DNA of 64,000 nt, taken from an uncultured Prevotella sp. (GTDB lineage: Bacteria; Bacteroidota; Bacteroidia; Bacteroidales; Bacteroidaceae). Of this stretch, positions 53,196 to 61,977 are shown piece by piece. The stretch is taken from the NCBI GenBank assembly GCA_900541335.1, contig UQJC01000001.1, positions 124,001-188,000 on the forward strand. The letters run 5' to 3'. Every line of letters starts with the position of its first letter. The stretch's first letter is position 1. The translations under genes and the position numbers were made by a program. The notes below the pieces were generated by a model. That model was given only the letters and a program-made list of their open reading frames with translations, had not been told where the DNA came from and ran no database searches.

Positions 53196-53233
53196 CACCC
53201 GCACACCTCACCGTGTGCGGGTGTTTTCCTTTT
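53196..53233 (+). terminator. Terminator between apt and uvrC
   Basis: A stem CACCCGCACAC / GTGTGCGGGTG with a 6-nt loop is followed by TTTTCCTTTTTT. The uvrC ATG lies about 10 nt past the T run. Confidence 0.85.
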
Positions 53234-53242
53234 TTACATCCT

Positions 53243-55069
53243 ATGCGCCCCCACGAAGAACGCGAACAATACCTCAAAGGCATCGTCAACAACTTGCCCG
53301 AATCGCCCGGCTGTTACCAATACCTCGATGACGAGGGAAAGATTATCTATGTCGGCAAAGCCAAGAACCTCAAACGGCGGGTCAGCTCTTACTTTAATAA
53401 GGAACAGCAAACACGCAAGACGCGCTTGCTCGTGAGTCACATCCGCGACATCCGTTATGTGGTGGTGAAAACGGAAGAAGACGCACTCTTGCTCGAAAAC
53501 AACCTGATCAAACAGTACAAGCCACACTACAACGTACTGCTGAAGGACGACAAGACATATCCCTCAATTGCCATCTCTAACGAATACCTGCCCCGCATTT
53601 TCAAAACGCGCCAACGCAACAAACGAGGGGCAACCTACTTCGGTCCGTATTCACACGTGCCGACCATGTATGCCTTGCTCGACCTCTGCCGCGAACTCTA
53701 CCAGCCGCGCCCCTGCCACCAGACGCTGACACAAGAGGGCGTTGAAAACGGGAAATACGAGGTTTGCCTGGACTACCACATTCACCGTTGCAAAGCTCCC
53801 TGTGTGGGCAAACAGAGCCGCGAGGAATACCTGCGCAACATTGAAGCTTGCAAGGAGATTCTGAAAGGGAACACGGCTGAACTGGCACGACGTATGCGCG
53901 AGGAAATGATGAAGCTGGCAGACGAGCTTCGCTTTGAGGAGGCGCAGGAACTGAAACGCAAGTACGATCTCATCGAGGGATTCCGGGCGAAAAGCGAAGT
54001 AGTGTCGTCGGTCTTGCACAACATTGACGTATTTCACATCGAGAGCGAAGACCACGTGGCTTACATCAACTACCTGCACGTAACCAACGGGTGCATCACT
54101 CAGGCGTTTACCTTCGAATACAAGAAGAAGATGGAGGAAACGGACGAAGAATTGCTCACCTTAGGCATCGTGGAGATGCGCGAACGCTACGGCAGCCGTT
54201 CGAAGGAAATTGTGGTGCCCTTTGAGGTAGACCTGCCGAGCGACATGGTCGTACAGACAGTGCCGCAGCGGGGAGACAAGCGCACTTTGCTGGAATTGTC
54301 GCGACTGAACGTAAAACAGTATAAGTTTGACCGTTTAAAACAAGCGGAGAAACTCAACCCTGAACAGAAGAAGACTCGCTTAATGAAGGAGATTCAGCAA
54401 GACCTGGGACTGCCCCACCTGCCCTTGCACATCGAATTGTTCGACAACTCTAACATCAGTGGCGAGGATGCCGTAGCGGCGTGCGTGGTCTTCGAACAAC
54501 TCAAACCAAACAAGAAAATGTACCGCAAATACCACATCCGCACGGTGGTGGGTCCCGATGACTACGCCTCCATGCAGGAGGTGGTGCGCCGACGCTACGG
54601 ACGCATGAAGGACGAAGGCGAAAAACTACCCAACTTGATTATTGCGGACGGTGGACGGGGGCAAATGGAAGTCATTCGCCAAGTGGTCGAAGACGAACTG
54701 GGGCTTTCCATCCCCATTGCGGGCCTCGCTAAGGATGACCGCCACCGCACCCGCGAACTGCTCTACGGTTTCCCACCGGCCACCATCAGCCTCCAACCCG
54801 ACAGCCAGCTTTTCCGTACACTGACGCAAATGCAGGACGAGGTTCACCGCTTTGCCATCCAGTTTCACCGCGACGTCCGGTCAAAACGACAGACCGCCTC
54901 GGAGCTCGACCAAGTACCCGGAGTGGGTCCGGCAACCAAGAAAGCACTCCTGGCACACTTTAAAAGCGTAAAACGGGTGAAAGAAGCCGAGCTATCGGAA
55001 CTCCAAGCGGTCGTGGGAACTGTCAAGGGCGGAAAAATCTACAGCCACCTCCACCCCGACCCGCAATAA
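53243..55069 (+). CDS. uvrC: Excinuclease ABC subunit C
   Basis: UvrC makes both incisions in nucleotide excision repair after UvrA/B damage recognition. The 608-aa protein has the N-terminal GIY-YIG nuclease (GCYQYLDDEGKIIYVGKAKN, about residues 24-43). A UVR motif (ELRFEEAQELKRKYDLIEG) follows. The RNase H-like C-terminal nuclease has ELFDNSNISGEDAVA and LIIADGGRGQMEV, and two HhH motifs (LDQVPGVGPATKKALL) come last. I use the ATG at 53243: an upstream GTG lies inside the apt terminator stem. Transcription may depend on read-through of that terminator. Confidence 0.96.
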   Translation: MRPHEEREQYLKGIVNNLPESPGCYQYLDDEGKIIYVGKAKNLKRRVSSYFNKEQQTRKTRLLVSHIRDIRYVVVKTEEDALLLENNLIKQYKPHYNVLLKDDKTYPSIAISNEYLPRIFKTRQRNKRGATYFGPYSHVPTMYALLDLCRELYQPRPCHQTLTQEGVENGKYEVCLDYHIHRCKAPCVGKQSREEYLRNIEACKEILKGNTAELARRMREEMMKLADELRFEEAQELKRKYDLIEGFRAKSEVVSSVLHNIDVFHIESEDHVAYINYLHVTNGCITQAFTFEYKKKMEETDEELLTLGIVEMRERYGSRSKEIVVPFEVDLPSDMVVQTVPQRGDKRTLLELSRLNVKQYKFDRLKQAEKLNPEQKKTRLMKEIQQDLGLPHLPLHIELFDNSNISGEDAVAACVVFEQLKPNKKMYRKYHIRTVVGPDDYASMQEVVRRRYGRMKDEGEKLPNLIIADGGRGQMEVIRQVVEDELGLSIPIAGLAKDDRHRTRELLYGFPPATISLQPDSQLFRTLTQMQDEVHRFAIQFHRDVRSKRQTASELDQVPGVGPATKKALLAHFKSVKRVKEAELSELQAVVGTVKGGKIYSHLHPDPQ

Positions 55070-55089
55070 AATCGTACATTTGCGACCCT

Positions 55090-55542
55090 ATGAGAGCAGT
55101 AATACAACGCGTAAAACATGCCTCCGTAACCATCGAAGGCAACCTGAAATCATCCATCCAGCAGGGCTTTCTCATCCTCTTAGGAATCGAGGAAGCTGAC
55201 GAACGTGCCGACGCCGACTGGCTGTGCCGAAAAATTGCCGGCCTTCGCGTCTTCGACGATGAAGCGGGCGTAATGAATTGCAGCATCACCGACGTAGCTG
55301 GCGAGGCTTTAGTGGTCAGCCAGTTTACGCTGATGGCTTCGTACAAGAAGGGAAACCGCCCTTCGTACATCCGTGCGGCACGCCACGAACATGCCATTCC
55401 CCTCTACGAATACTTCTGCCAAACCTTGGGAGAAGCACTCGGAACTCCCGTTCAAACGGGGGAATTCGGGGCAGACATGAAGGTGGAGTTGCTCAACGAC
55501 GGCCCGGTCACCATCTGTATGGATACAAAGAATAAAGAATGA
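55090..55542 (+). CDS. dtd: D-aminoacyl-tRNA deacylase
   Basis: Dtd hydrolyses D-aminoacyl-tRNAs, and glycyl-tRNA-Ala, to protect translation. The 150-aa protein has RAVIQRVKHASVTIEG at the N-terminus, the catalytic SQFTLMASYKKGNRPS, and the cross-subunit GP segment NDGPVTICMD near the C-terminus. The gap from uvrC is 20 nt. The stop overlaps the next gene's ATG by four bases (ATGA), so the two are translationally coupled. Confidence 0.95.
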   Translation: MRAVIQRVKHASVTIEGNLKSSIQQGFLILLGIEEADERADADWLCRKIAGLRVFDDEAGVMNCSITDVAGEALVVSQFTLMASYKKGNRPSYIRAARHEHAIPLYEYFCQTLGEALGTPVQTGEFGADMKVELLNDGPVTICMDTKNKE

Positions 55543-55880
55543 CTTTAGCTGAAGCACAACAACGAGTAGACGAGTGGATTAAGACCTACGGCGTACGCTA
55601 TTTCAGCGAGCTGACCAACCTGGCTTGCCTCACGGAGGAAGTCGGCGAATTGGCTCGTATCCTGGCACGCCGCTACGGAGACCAATCCTTCAAGGCGGGC
55701 GAACCGACCGATCCATCGGAGGAAATGGCAGACGTACTTTGGGTGCTCCTCTGCCTCGCTAACCAAACGGGGGTTGACCTCACGGAAGCACTCGAAAAAA
55801 GCTTTGCCAAAAAGACGGCACGCGATGCTACCCGCCACCTCAACAACCCGAAATTACAAAGCGGTATAAGCGAGGAATAA
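55539..55880 (+). CDS. MazG-like nucleotide pyrophosphohydrolase
   Basis: A 113-aa all-alpha NTP pyrophosphatase-like protein with the metal-binding EEVGELARILARRYGDQS and EEMADVLWVLLCLAN (ExxExD-like) motifs. Such proteins (MazG or iMazG) hydrolyse NTPs or modified nucleotides to monophosphates. The start overlaps dtd by four bases. deoC follows after 120 nt, so dtd, this gene and possibly deoC form one unit. Confidence 0.88.
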   Translation: MTLAEAQQRVDEWIKTYGVRYFSELTNLACLTEEVGELARILARRYGDQSFKAGEPTDPSEEMADVLWVLLCLANQTGVDLTEALEKSFAKKTARDATRHLNNPKLQSGISEE

Positions 55881-56000
55881 TGCCACCTCTTCGGGGATTG
55901 GCTACGCGGCTTCCCCACCCCATTCCCTTTCCATTCCCCCACTCTAAAATTCATCAACTCATAATCTGGCATTCCGACGAATGCCCAATACCTTATTTGT

Positions 56001-56936
56001 ATGTCAGAAAATCATTGCCACTGTCACGCTGACCACGATGCTGAACAAGGCACGGGTAGCGTTTACGAACAGGCCTTTGCTAAGTTTGACCTCCACCTGC
56101 ACGATGAAGCAGTCAGTGAGGCCGTACACCAGTTGGTAGAAAAGCATCAGGCACAATACAACACGCTGGAAGTAAAAAAACAACTTCTCAGCACGGTTGA
56201 ACTCACCACGCTGAAGGTGACAGACTCACAAGAAAGCGTGCTGAAATTTACGGAAAACGTTAACCGCTTTGCAGAAGAACACCCCGACTTGCCCCACTTG
56301 GCCACGGTTTGTGTGTATCCGAACTTTGCCAAGATTGTGAGCGAATCGCTCGAAGCAGACGGCGTAGAAGTTGCCTGCGTAGCTGGCGGATTCCCCTCTT
56401 CTCAGACCTTTATTGAAATCAAAACAGCTGAAACGGCACTGGCCGTTCACGACGGCGCAACCGAAATTGACTGCGTCTTGAGCGTCGGTACTTTCCTCAG
56501 CGGTGACTACGAAACCTGCGCTGACGAGATCGAGGAAATCAAGGCTGCCTGCGCTGGTCGCCCGCTGAAGGTTATCCTCGAAACAGGTGCCCTCCAAACG
56601 GCTGAAAACATCAAGAAGGCTTCAATTCTCTCGATGTATGCCGGAGCTGACTTTATCAAGACCTCTACGGGCAAAATAGAGCCCGCTGCTACGCTCGAAG
56701 CGGCTTACGTGATGTGTACCGCCATCAAGGAGTATTACGAGCTGACAGGCACGAAAATCGGCTTCAAGGCTGCGGGTGGTATCAAGAACGTAGATGAAGC
56801 CGTGAGCTTCTACACCGTTGTTCGCGAGATTCTCGGCGAGGATTATATCAAGGAAGGCCTCTTCCGCATTGGTACCAGCCGCTTAGCCAATCTCTTGGTG
56901 AGCGACATCCTGGGCAAGGAAGTGAAGCCGTTCTAA
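56001..56936 (+). CDS. deoC: Deoxyribose-phosphate aldolase
   Basis: DeoC cleaves 2-deoxyribose-5-phosphate to acetaldehyde and glyceraldehyde-3-phosphate in deoxynucleoside catabolism. The 311-aa protein has the Schiff-base lysine in ADFIKTSTGKIE (about residue 220) and a proton-relay lysine in GFKAAGGIK (about 255), with GATEIDCVLSVG upstream. The first 15 residues are unusually His-rich (HCHCHADHD), possibly binding a metal. deoC lacks other deo genes nearby. Confidence 0.94.
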   Translation: MSENHCHCHADHDAEQGTGSVYEQAFAKFDLHLHDEAVSEAVHQLVEKHQAQYNTLEVKKQLLSTVELTTLKVTDSQESVLKFTENVNRFAEEHPDLPHLATVCVYPNFAKIVSESLEADGVEVACVAGGFPSSQTFIEIKTAETALAVHDGATEIDCVLSVGTFLSGDYETCADEIEEIKAACAGRPLKVILETGALQTAENIKKASILSMYAGADFIKTSTGKIEPAATLEAAYVMCTAIKEYYELTGTKIGFKAAGGIKNVDEAVSFYTVVREILGEDYIKEGLFRIGTSRLANLLVSDILGKEVKPF

Positions 56937-56963
56937 CACGGCCTAAACGCCATTAAACCATAC

Positions 56964-57003
56964 AAACAGCGGGGCGAACCGAAGAGGTTCGTCCCGCTGT
57001 TTG
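56964..57003 (+). terminator. Terminator of deoC
   Basis: Stem AACAGCGGGGCGAACC / GGTTCGTCCCGCTGTT with a GAAGA loop. One G-U pair. A short T run follows. Confidence 0.85.
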
Positions 57004-57126
57004 CGTAGGAAAGGGAAGGAGAAACACGGTAGCACATCTTCGCTGCATTACCAACGACGCCTCCTTCACATTAATATTATTCGCTCTCCCATCTCTCCTT
57101 TCCAATACCCCGAAAGAGCAACAGAC

Positions 57127-57161
57127 AAAAAAACGTTCGCCCTCTGCTGAGAGGGCGAACG
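57127..57161 (-). terminator. Terminator of the polyprenyl synthase gene
   Basis: Stem CGTTCGCCCTCT / AGAGGGCGAACG with a 4-nt loop and seven T after it on the minus strand. Confidence 0.85.
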
Positions 57162-57188
57162 CTATCCTGAATTAAACGGAGTTTAAGA

Positions 57189-58163
57189 TTACATCTTCCG
57201 TTCTACTACGAAATCAATATAACCACGGAGTGCCTCCTTGACCGCAGGATTCTGCCAGTGCTCCAGGAGGGCAAGAGCCTCGTCGTGCAACTCCTTCATC
57301 TTGGCTTCGGCATAGGCAATACCCCCCGCTTCCTTGGTGAAAGCTACGAGCGATTCGATTTCCTCACGGGTGGCTTCACCGCTTTTTACACGGCGTGCCC
57401 AGGCATGAACTTCGGGACGATCCGTTGTCTGAAGGGCATAAATGACGGGAAGGGTGAGCTTGCCTTCATTCATGTCGTTATAAGTGGGTTTACCAATTTC
57501 ACTCTCGCGATAGTAGTCGAAAATATCGTCGCGAATCTGGAAGCAAATACCAACCAATTCACCGAAACGACGGGCACGTGCCACATATTCTTCGGGAGCA
57601 TCGGCGGCAATTGCACCTAACTCTGCACAAGCAGCAAAGAGGGCTGCCGTTTTATGGTGAATGATATGAAAATAAGCCGATTCGGTAATGGCTTCGTTGC
57701 GGATGTTTGCCAACTGATAGACCTCGCCCTCAGAGAGTGTACCACCAAGCTGGGCGATGATTTGAACGATACGAATGTGGTTCGTCAACGCAGCTTGAAG
57801 CAGGGAAAGGGAAAGGAGATAGTCCCCCAAAAGTACCGCGACCTTATTGTCGTAAACGGCATTGACAGAACGTTGACCGCGACGCTCTCCGCTCTCATCG
57901 ACAACATCGTCATGAACGAGCGAAGCGGTGTGGAGAAGTTCGAGGGTTACGGCCGCACGCAAACTGTCCAGCGATACGTCTCCGCATTCCTTGGCAATGA
58001 GCAACACAAGAAGAGGACGCATCATTTTTCCTTTGCGTCCTCGCACATATTCTAACGCGCTACCCAAGAAATCATCAGGATGATCGAGGGTGCGGTCAAA
58101 CATTTCTTTATAGGCTTCCAGTTCTTTTTCGACCGGTAAGCGCAAAATGGATAGCTTGTCCAT
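57189..58163 (-). CDS. Polyprenyl diphosphate synthase
   Basis: A 324-aa trans-prenyltransferase that condenses isopentenyl diphosphate units into a long-chain prenyl diphosphate, probably for menaquinone. The first aspartate-rich motif is LVHDDVVDESGERRG (about residues 83-97) and the second is QIRDDIFDYY (about 209-218). RGRKGKMMRPLL gives the IPP-binding basic cluster. The small side chains before the first motif, which set chain length, suggest octaprenyl or longer, but I cannot assign the length. It is divergent from polA. Confidence 0.9.
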   Translation of the reverse strand: MDKLSILRLPVEKELEAYKEMFDRTLDHPDDFLGSALEYVRGRKGKMMRPLLVLLIAKECGDVSLDSLRAAVTLELLHTASLVHDDVVDESGERRGQRSVNAVYDNKVAVLLGDYLLSLSLLQAALTNHIRIVQIIAQLGGTLSEGEVYQLANIRNEAITESAYFHIIHHKTAALFAACAELGAIAADAPEEYVARARRFGELVGICFQIRDDIFDYYRESEIGKPTYNDMNEGKLTLPVIYALQTTDRPEVHAWARRVKSGEATREEIESLVAFTKEAGGIAYAEAKMKELHDEALALLEHWQNPAVKEALRGYIDFVVERKM

Positions 58164-58182
58164 ATTTTCAGTTTTCGGTTTA

Positions 58183-58190
58183 CAAAAGTA
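58183..58190 (-). promoter_or_regulatory. -7 element of the polyprenyl synthase gene
   Basis: TACTTTTG on the minus strand, only about 20 nt before the ATG. Weak -33. Confidence 0.5.
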
Positions 58191-58222
58191 GTAATTTATC
58201 AGCGAGTTAACGCTTTATTCCG

Positions 58223-58230
58223 TATTTTTG
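58223..58230 (+). promoter_or_regulatory. -7 element of polA
   Basis: TATTTTTG on the + strand, 150 nt before the polA ATG, giving back-to-back promoters with the divergent gene. No good -33. Confidence 0.45.
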
Positions 58231-58380
58231 TGACGCGGAGCCTTTCATTCTGAACGGATTTCCCTTTCAACGCGGACAGTTTCGACCAGCCGCTTTCTTA
58301 CCCGAATACAAACCTCGCGTCGCGTCTTCCCTACCCTTATCTGACGAAGAAGCGACGCGAATACTTTATACGCTACACGC

Positions 58381-61146
58381 ATGAAAACGCTCTACCTCTT
58401 AGATGCCTACGCACTGATTTATCGTGCTTATTATGCCTTGATACGTTCGCCACGCATCAATTCCAAAGGGCAAAACACATCGGCTGTTTTTGGTTTTGTG
58501 AATACACTGGAAGACGTCTTGCAAAAGGAAAAGCCCGATTTCATCGGCATTGCTTTCGACCCAGCGGGAGGCACGTTCCGTCACGAAGCTTACCCTGAAT
58601 ACAAGGCACAGCGCGAAGCCACGCCCGAAGACATTCGTTGGGCGGTGCCTATTATCAAAGACATTATCCGTGCTTACCGTATCCCCATCCTTGAAATCCC
58701 TGGTTTTGAGGCAGATGACGTCATCGGCACACTGGCCCTGAAAGGACAGGAAGCAGGACTGGAAGTGCACATGGTAACTCCCGATAAGGACTACGCACAG
58801 CTGGTACGACCGGGCATCTATATGCGCCGACCGGGACACGGAAGTGCAGGGATGGAGAAGCTAGGCGTCGATGAAATCTGCGAAAAATACGAGATTAGCT
58901 CGACTTCACAGGTAATTGACCTCCTCGGACTGATGGGGGACACGGCAGATAATGTACCGGGCTGTCCGGGTGTAGGAGAAAAGACAGCGATCAAGTTGGT
59001 GAAACAGTTTGGTGGCATTGATGAACTCTTGGCTCACACGGACCAACTGAAGGGCGCACAAAAAAAGAAGGTAGAAGAAAATGTGGAGCAAATTCGCTTC
59101 TCTAAATTTTTGGTGACGATCAAGACGGATGTTCCCATCGAACTCAACCTCGACGAACTGTCCCGACGCGAAGCGAATACCGAAGCACTCCGTCCGATTT
59201 ACGAAGAACTGGAATTCCGCTCCTTCCTCCAAAAGATGGATAAAGCCACTGACCCCACTCCACAGGCTGATTTATTCGGCCCTCTGTTTGGCTCAGATTC
59301 GGGCGAGATTACGAGTGGAATTAATCAATCGACTCACAAAACACTGAAAGAAGTTCCTCATAAGTATATTCTCATTAAGAATCAAGAGGATGCTAAATTT
59401 CTTTGTGAAAAACTTTTGACATCCCAGACCTTAAGCTTGGACACTGAGACGACCTCCACCGATGCCATACGTGCCCGTTTGGTAGGTTTAAGTTTTGCAG
59501 TGGAAGGAGGCGAGGCTTGGTACGTTGCCGTTCCACGTGAAACAGGTGCGGCAAAGGAATGGCTGGAGATTTTCCGCCCCGTTTACGAAAGTGCGACGAT
59601 TTTGAAAGTCGGACAAAATCTGAAATACGACCTGACGGTACTTGCCTCTTACGGCATTCACCTCCACGCTCCCCTGTTCGACACGATGCTGGCGCACTAC
59701 CTCGTACAACCCGAGTTGCGTCACAACATGGATTACCTGGCAGAGATTTATCTGAACTATACGCCCATCCCCATCGAGCAACTCATCGGACCGAAAGGAC
59801 GAGGCCAAAAGAATATGGCAGACCTTACGCCGGCTGAAATCTGTGACTACGCTTGTGAGGACGCAGACGTAACGCTCCAACTCTATCCTCCCCTGCGCGA
59901 CGAACTTGAAAAGAACGAGTTGACCCGTGTTTTCAACGAAATCGAGATGCCCCTCATGCCGGTTCTCGCCCGTATGGAGCGAAACGGTGTGCGACTCGAC
60001 ACGGAAGCATTGGCAGAAACTGGAAACCAGTTTAACCAACGGCTCGAAGAACTCGAACGCGAAATTTACGAACTGGCTGGTCACCCCTTCCTGCTGACCT
60101 CTCCCCGCCAGGTAGGCGAAGTGCTCTTTGATGAGCTGAAGCTCAACGAAAAAGCAAAGAAAACCAAGAGCGGACAATACTCCACAGGCGAGGAGGTTTT
60201 GGAGGCCATTCGTGCCAAACACCCCATCGTGGGAAAGATTTTGGCACACCGAGGACTCAAGAAATTGGTCAGCACATACATCGATGCCTTACCCAAGCTG
60301 ATTTTACCTGAGACGGGACACATCCATACTTCGTTTAACCAGGCAGTAACGGCGACGGGACGTTTGTCTTCGTCAAACCCGAATCTGCAAAATATCCCGG
60401 TACGTGGAGACGATGGAAAGGAAATACGCAAGGCTTTTGTCGCAGAGGAAGGTTGCACCTTCTTCTCGGCTGACTACTCTCAAATTGAGTTGCGCATCAT
60501 GGCCCATCTGAGTCAGGACGAACACCTCATTCAGGACTTCCGCGAAGGTCGCGACATCCATGCAGCCACGGCTGCACGCATCTTCCACAAGCCCCTGGAA
60601 GAGGTAACACGCGACGAACGACGCAAGGCTAAAACCGCCAACTTCGGCATCATTTATGGTATCTCTGCCTTCGGACTGGCGGAACGCATGGAGGTATCGC
60701 GAACAGAGGCAAAAGAACTGATTGACAGCTATTTCAAGACCTATCCCAAGGTAAAAGAATACATGGAAAAGAGCGTAGAAGTGGCGCGCGAACGAGGCTA
60801 CATTCTCACCGAATTTGGTCGCCGACGCTACCTGCCCGACATCACTTCGCGCAACGCGGTGGTTCGCGGTTATGCGGAACGAAATGCGGTCAATGCGCCT
60901 ATCCAGGGAACGGCAGCAGACATCATTAAAATTGCCATGATTCGCATTGACGAACGCCTTCGCCACGAAGCTTTGCAGACAAAGATGATTCTGCAGGTAC
61001 ACGACGAACTAAACTTCTCAGTACCTCCCACAGAGTTGGAACACGTGAAACAACTGGTCGTGGAAGAGATGGAACGCGCCTTTGCCATGAGCGTTCCTCT
61101 CATTGCTGACTGTGGTTCGGGCATAAACTGGCTGGAAGCGCATTAA
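58381..61146 (+). CDS. polA: DNA polymerase I
   Basis: PolA fills gaps and removes primers. The 921-aa protein has all three domains. The 5' nuclease (about 1-290) has YALIYRAYYAL and ADDVIGTLA. The 3'-5' exonuclease (about 330-510) keeps its metal ligands: LDTET at 353, KVGQNLKYDL and ACEDAD. The polymerase has motif A (SADYSQIELRIMAHLSQDE, about 697), motif B (RRKAKTANFGIIYGIS, about 746) and motif C (LQVHDELNF, about 870). Proofreading is therefore likely. A parS-like 16-mer is embedded in the exonuclease coding region at 59529-59544. A terminator follows. Confidence 0.97.
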   Translation: MKTLYLLDAYALIYRAYYALIRSPRINSKGQNTSAVFGFVNTLEDVLQKEKPDFIGIAFDPAGGTFRHEAYPEYKAQREATPEDIRWAVPIIKDIIRAYRIPILEIPGFEADDVIGTLALKGQEAGLEVHMVTPDKDYAQLVRPGIYMRRPGHGSAGMEKLGVDEICEKYEISSTSQVIDLLGLMGDTADNVPGCPGVGEKTAIKLVKQFGGIDELLAHTDQLKGAQKKKVEENVEQIRFSKFLVTIKTDVPIELNLDELSRREANTEALRPIYEELEFRSFLQKMDKATDPTPQADLFGPLFGSDSGEITSGINQSTHKTLKEVPHKYILIKNQEDAKFLCEKLLTSQTLSLDTETTSTDAIRARLVGLSFAVEGGEAWYVAVPRETGAAKEWLEIFRPVYESATILKVGQNLKYDLTVLASYGIHLHAPLFDTMLAHYLVQPELRHNMDYLAEIYLNYTPIPIEQLIGPKGRGQKNMADLTPAEICDYACEDADVTLQLYPPLRDELEKNELTRVFNEIEMPLMPVLARMERNGVRLDTEALAETGNQFNQRLEELEREIYELAGHPFLLTSPRQVGEVLFDELKLNEKAKKTKSGQYSTGEEVLEAIRAKHPIVGKILAHRGLKKLVSTYIDALPKLILPETGHIHTSFNQAVTATGRLSSSNPNLQNIPVRGDDGKEIRKAFVAEEGCTFFSADYSQIELRIMAHLSQDEHLIQDFREGRDIHAATAARIFHKPLEEVTRDERRKAKTANFGIIYGISAFGLAERMEVSRTEAKELIDSYFKTYPKVKEYMEKSVEVARERGYILTEFGRRRYLPDITSRNAVVRGYAERNAVNAPIQGTAADIIKIAMIRIDERLRHEALQTKMILQVHDELNFSVPPTELEHVKQLVVEEMERAFAMSVPLIADCGSGINWLEAH
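59529..59544. other. parS-like centromere site 2 (inside polA)
   Basis: CGTTCCACGTGAAACA, identical over all 16 bases to site 1 at 52587. It encodes V-P-R-E-T in PolA, so the protein has accommodated it. Confidence 0.85.
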
Positions 61147-61158
61147 AGCGGACATTGG

Positions 61159-61227
61159 AACGGGAAGAAACTTTTTTCAATCACCAAAGAAAACGGGTGC
61201 AATAAAAAGAGTTTCCTCCCGTTTTTT
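61159..61227 (+). terminator. Terminator of polA
   Basis: A long imperfect stem (AACGGGAAGAAAC... pairing with ...GTTTCCTCCCGTT) is followed by T run 61222-61227. Confidence 0.7.
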
Positions 61228-61302
61228 TCAATGGTAGGAACTACGGCTTCAAAAGCAAGTTCTCCCGCCTCCTATACGCAACAAATACCTCAACCATCCA
61301 CA

Positions 61303-61896
61303 ATGAAACGAATTTACAGTCTACTGTTTATCCCTTTCTTGGCTTCTTCTCAGGCATTTGCTCAAGACACGAAGCGCGACCAACTAGCCGTCTTCGCTGG
61401 TTATGAACAGTTTCCCGAATTGCATAAACGCAACGGTTACGACCTCGGTGTCGAATGGAAACACTACCTCAACAAGCGTTTTTACACCTTGGTAAACTTC
61501 CATGCCGGCGTGAACGACGGGACAGAGAAGGTCAGCTACGAACGCGACGGAATTCACTACAACTTTGACCTCAATAACAGCGTAAGAGACTATATGTTGG
61601 GCTTCGGTGCTGGTTATGACTTACTGAAAATCAAAAGAAATACGATTTATCTGCAAGCTTCGGTCGGACTCGGTACGACAGATGAACAAATAGACGGCAT
61701 CGTACTTTCTCCCACGGGGGCTTACGACATAGTCAAAACCTTTACCACTGAGGCTACGCGCTACGCTATCTCGGTTTCAGCAGGCTATGATTACCAACTG
61801 ACCAACTTCCTTGCCATCGGTGTGAACTATACGGGCTGGCAAATCGGTTATGAATTTAAAAGTTCGGCGAATGCGAAAATCTCATTCTGCTTCTAA
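61303..61896 (+). CDS. Outer-membrane beta-barrel protein
   Basis: A 197-aa exported protein (signal peptide to about residue 20, AFAQD) with alternating strands (YDLGVEWKHYLNKRFYTLVNF, LGFGAGYDLL, YAISVSAGYDYQL) and a C-terminal SFCF. It is probably an eight-stranded barrel of the porin family; no function is evident. I used the ATG at 61303: the frame is open upstream but the leader is not a signal peptide. It lies between polA and a TonB-dependent receptor gene on the opposite strand. Confidence 0.82.
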   Translation: MKRIYSLLFIPFLASSQAFAQDTKRDQLAVFAGYEQFPELHKRNGYDLGVEWKHYLNKRFYTLVNFHAGVNDGTEKVSYERDGIHYNFDLNNSVRDYMLGFGAGYDLLKIKRNTIYLQASVGLGTTDEQIDGIVLSPTGAYDIVKTFTTEATRYAISVSAGYDYQLTNFLAIGVNYTGWQIGYEFKSSANAKISFCF

Positions 61897-61904
61897 CTAC
61901 GCTA

Positions 61905-61953
61905 AAACACAACGTGACCCGACGGTTTGTTTCCGTCGGGTCACGTTGTGTTA
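61905..61953. terminator. Bidirectional terminator between convergent genes
   Basis: A 19-bp or longer perfect stem (AACACAACGTGACCCGACGG and its complement) with loop TTTGTTT. It serves both the barrel gene (+) and the receptor gene (-). Confidence 0.9.
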
Positions 61954-61977
61954 TAAAGGAGCAATCCTACCCTTCAC

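Noticed and set aside
61037..61052. Possible third parS site in polA (CACGTGAAACA half)
   Set aside because: The right half matches but the left half differs at three of five bases, so it is probably a chance half-site.
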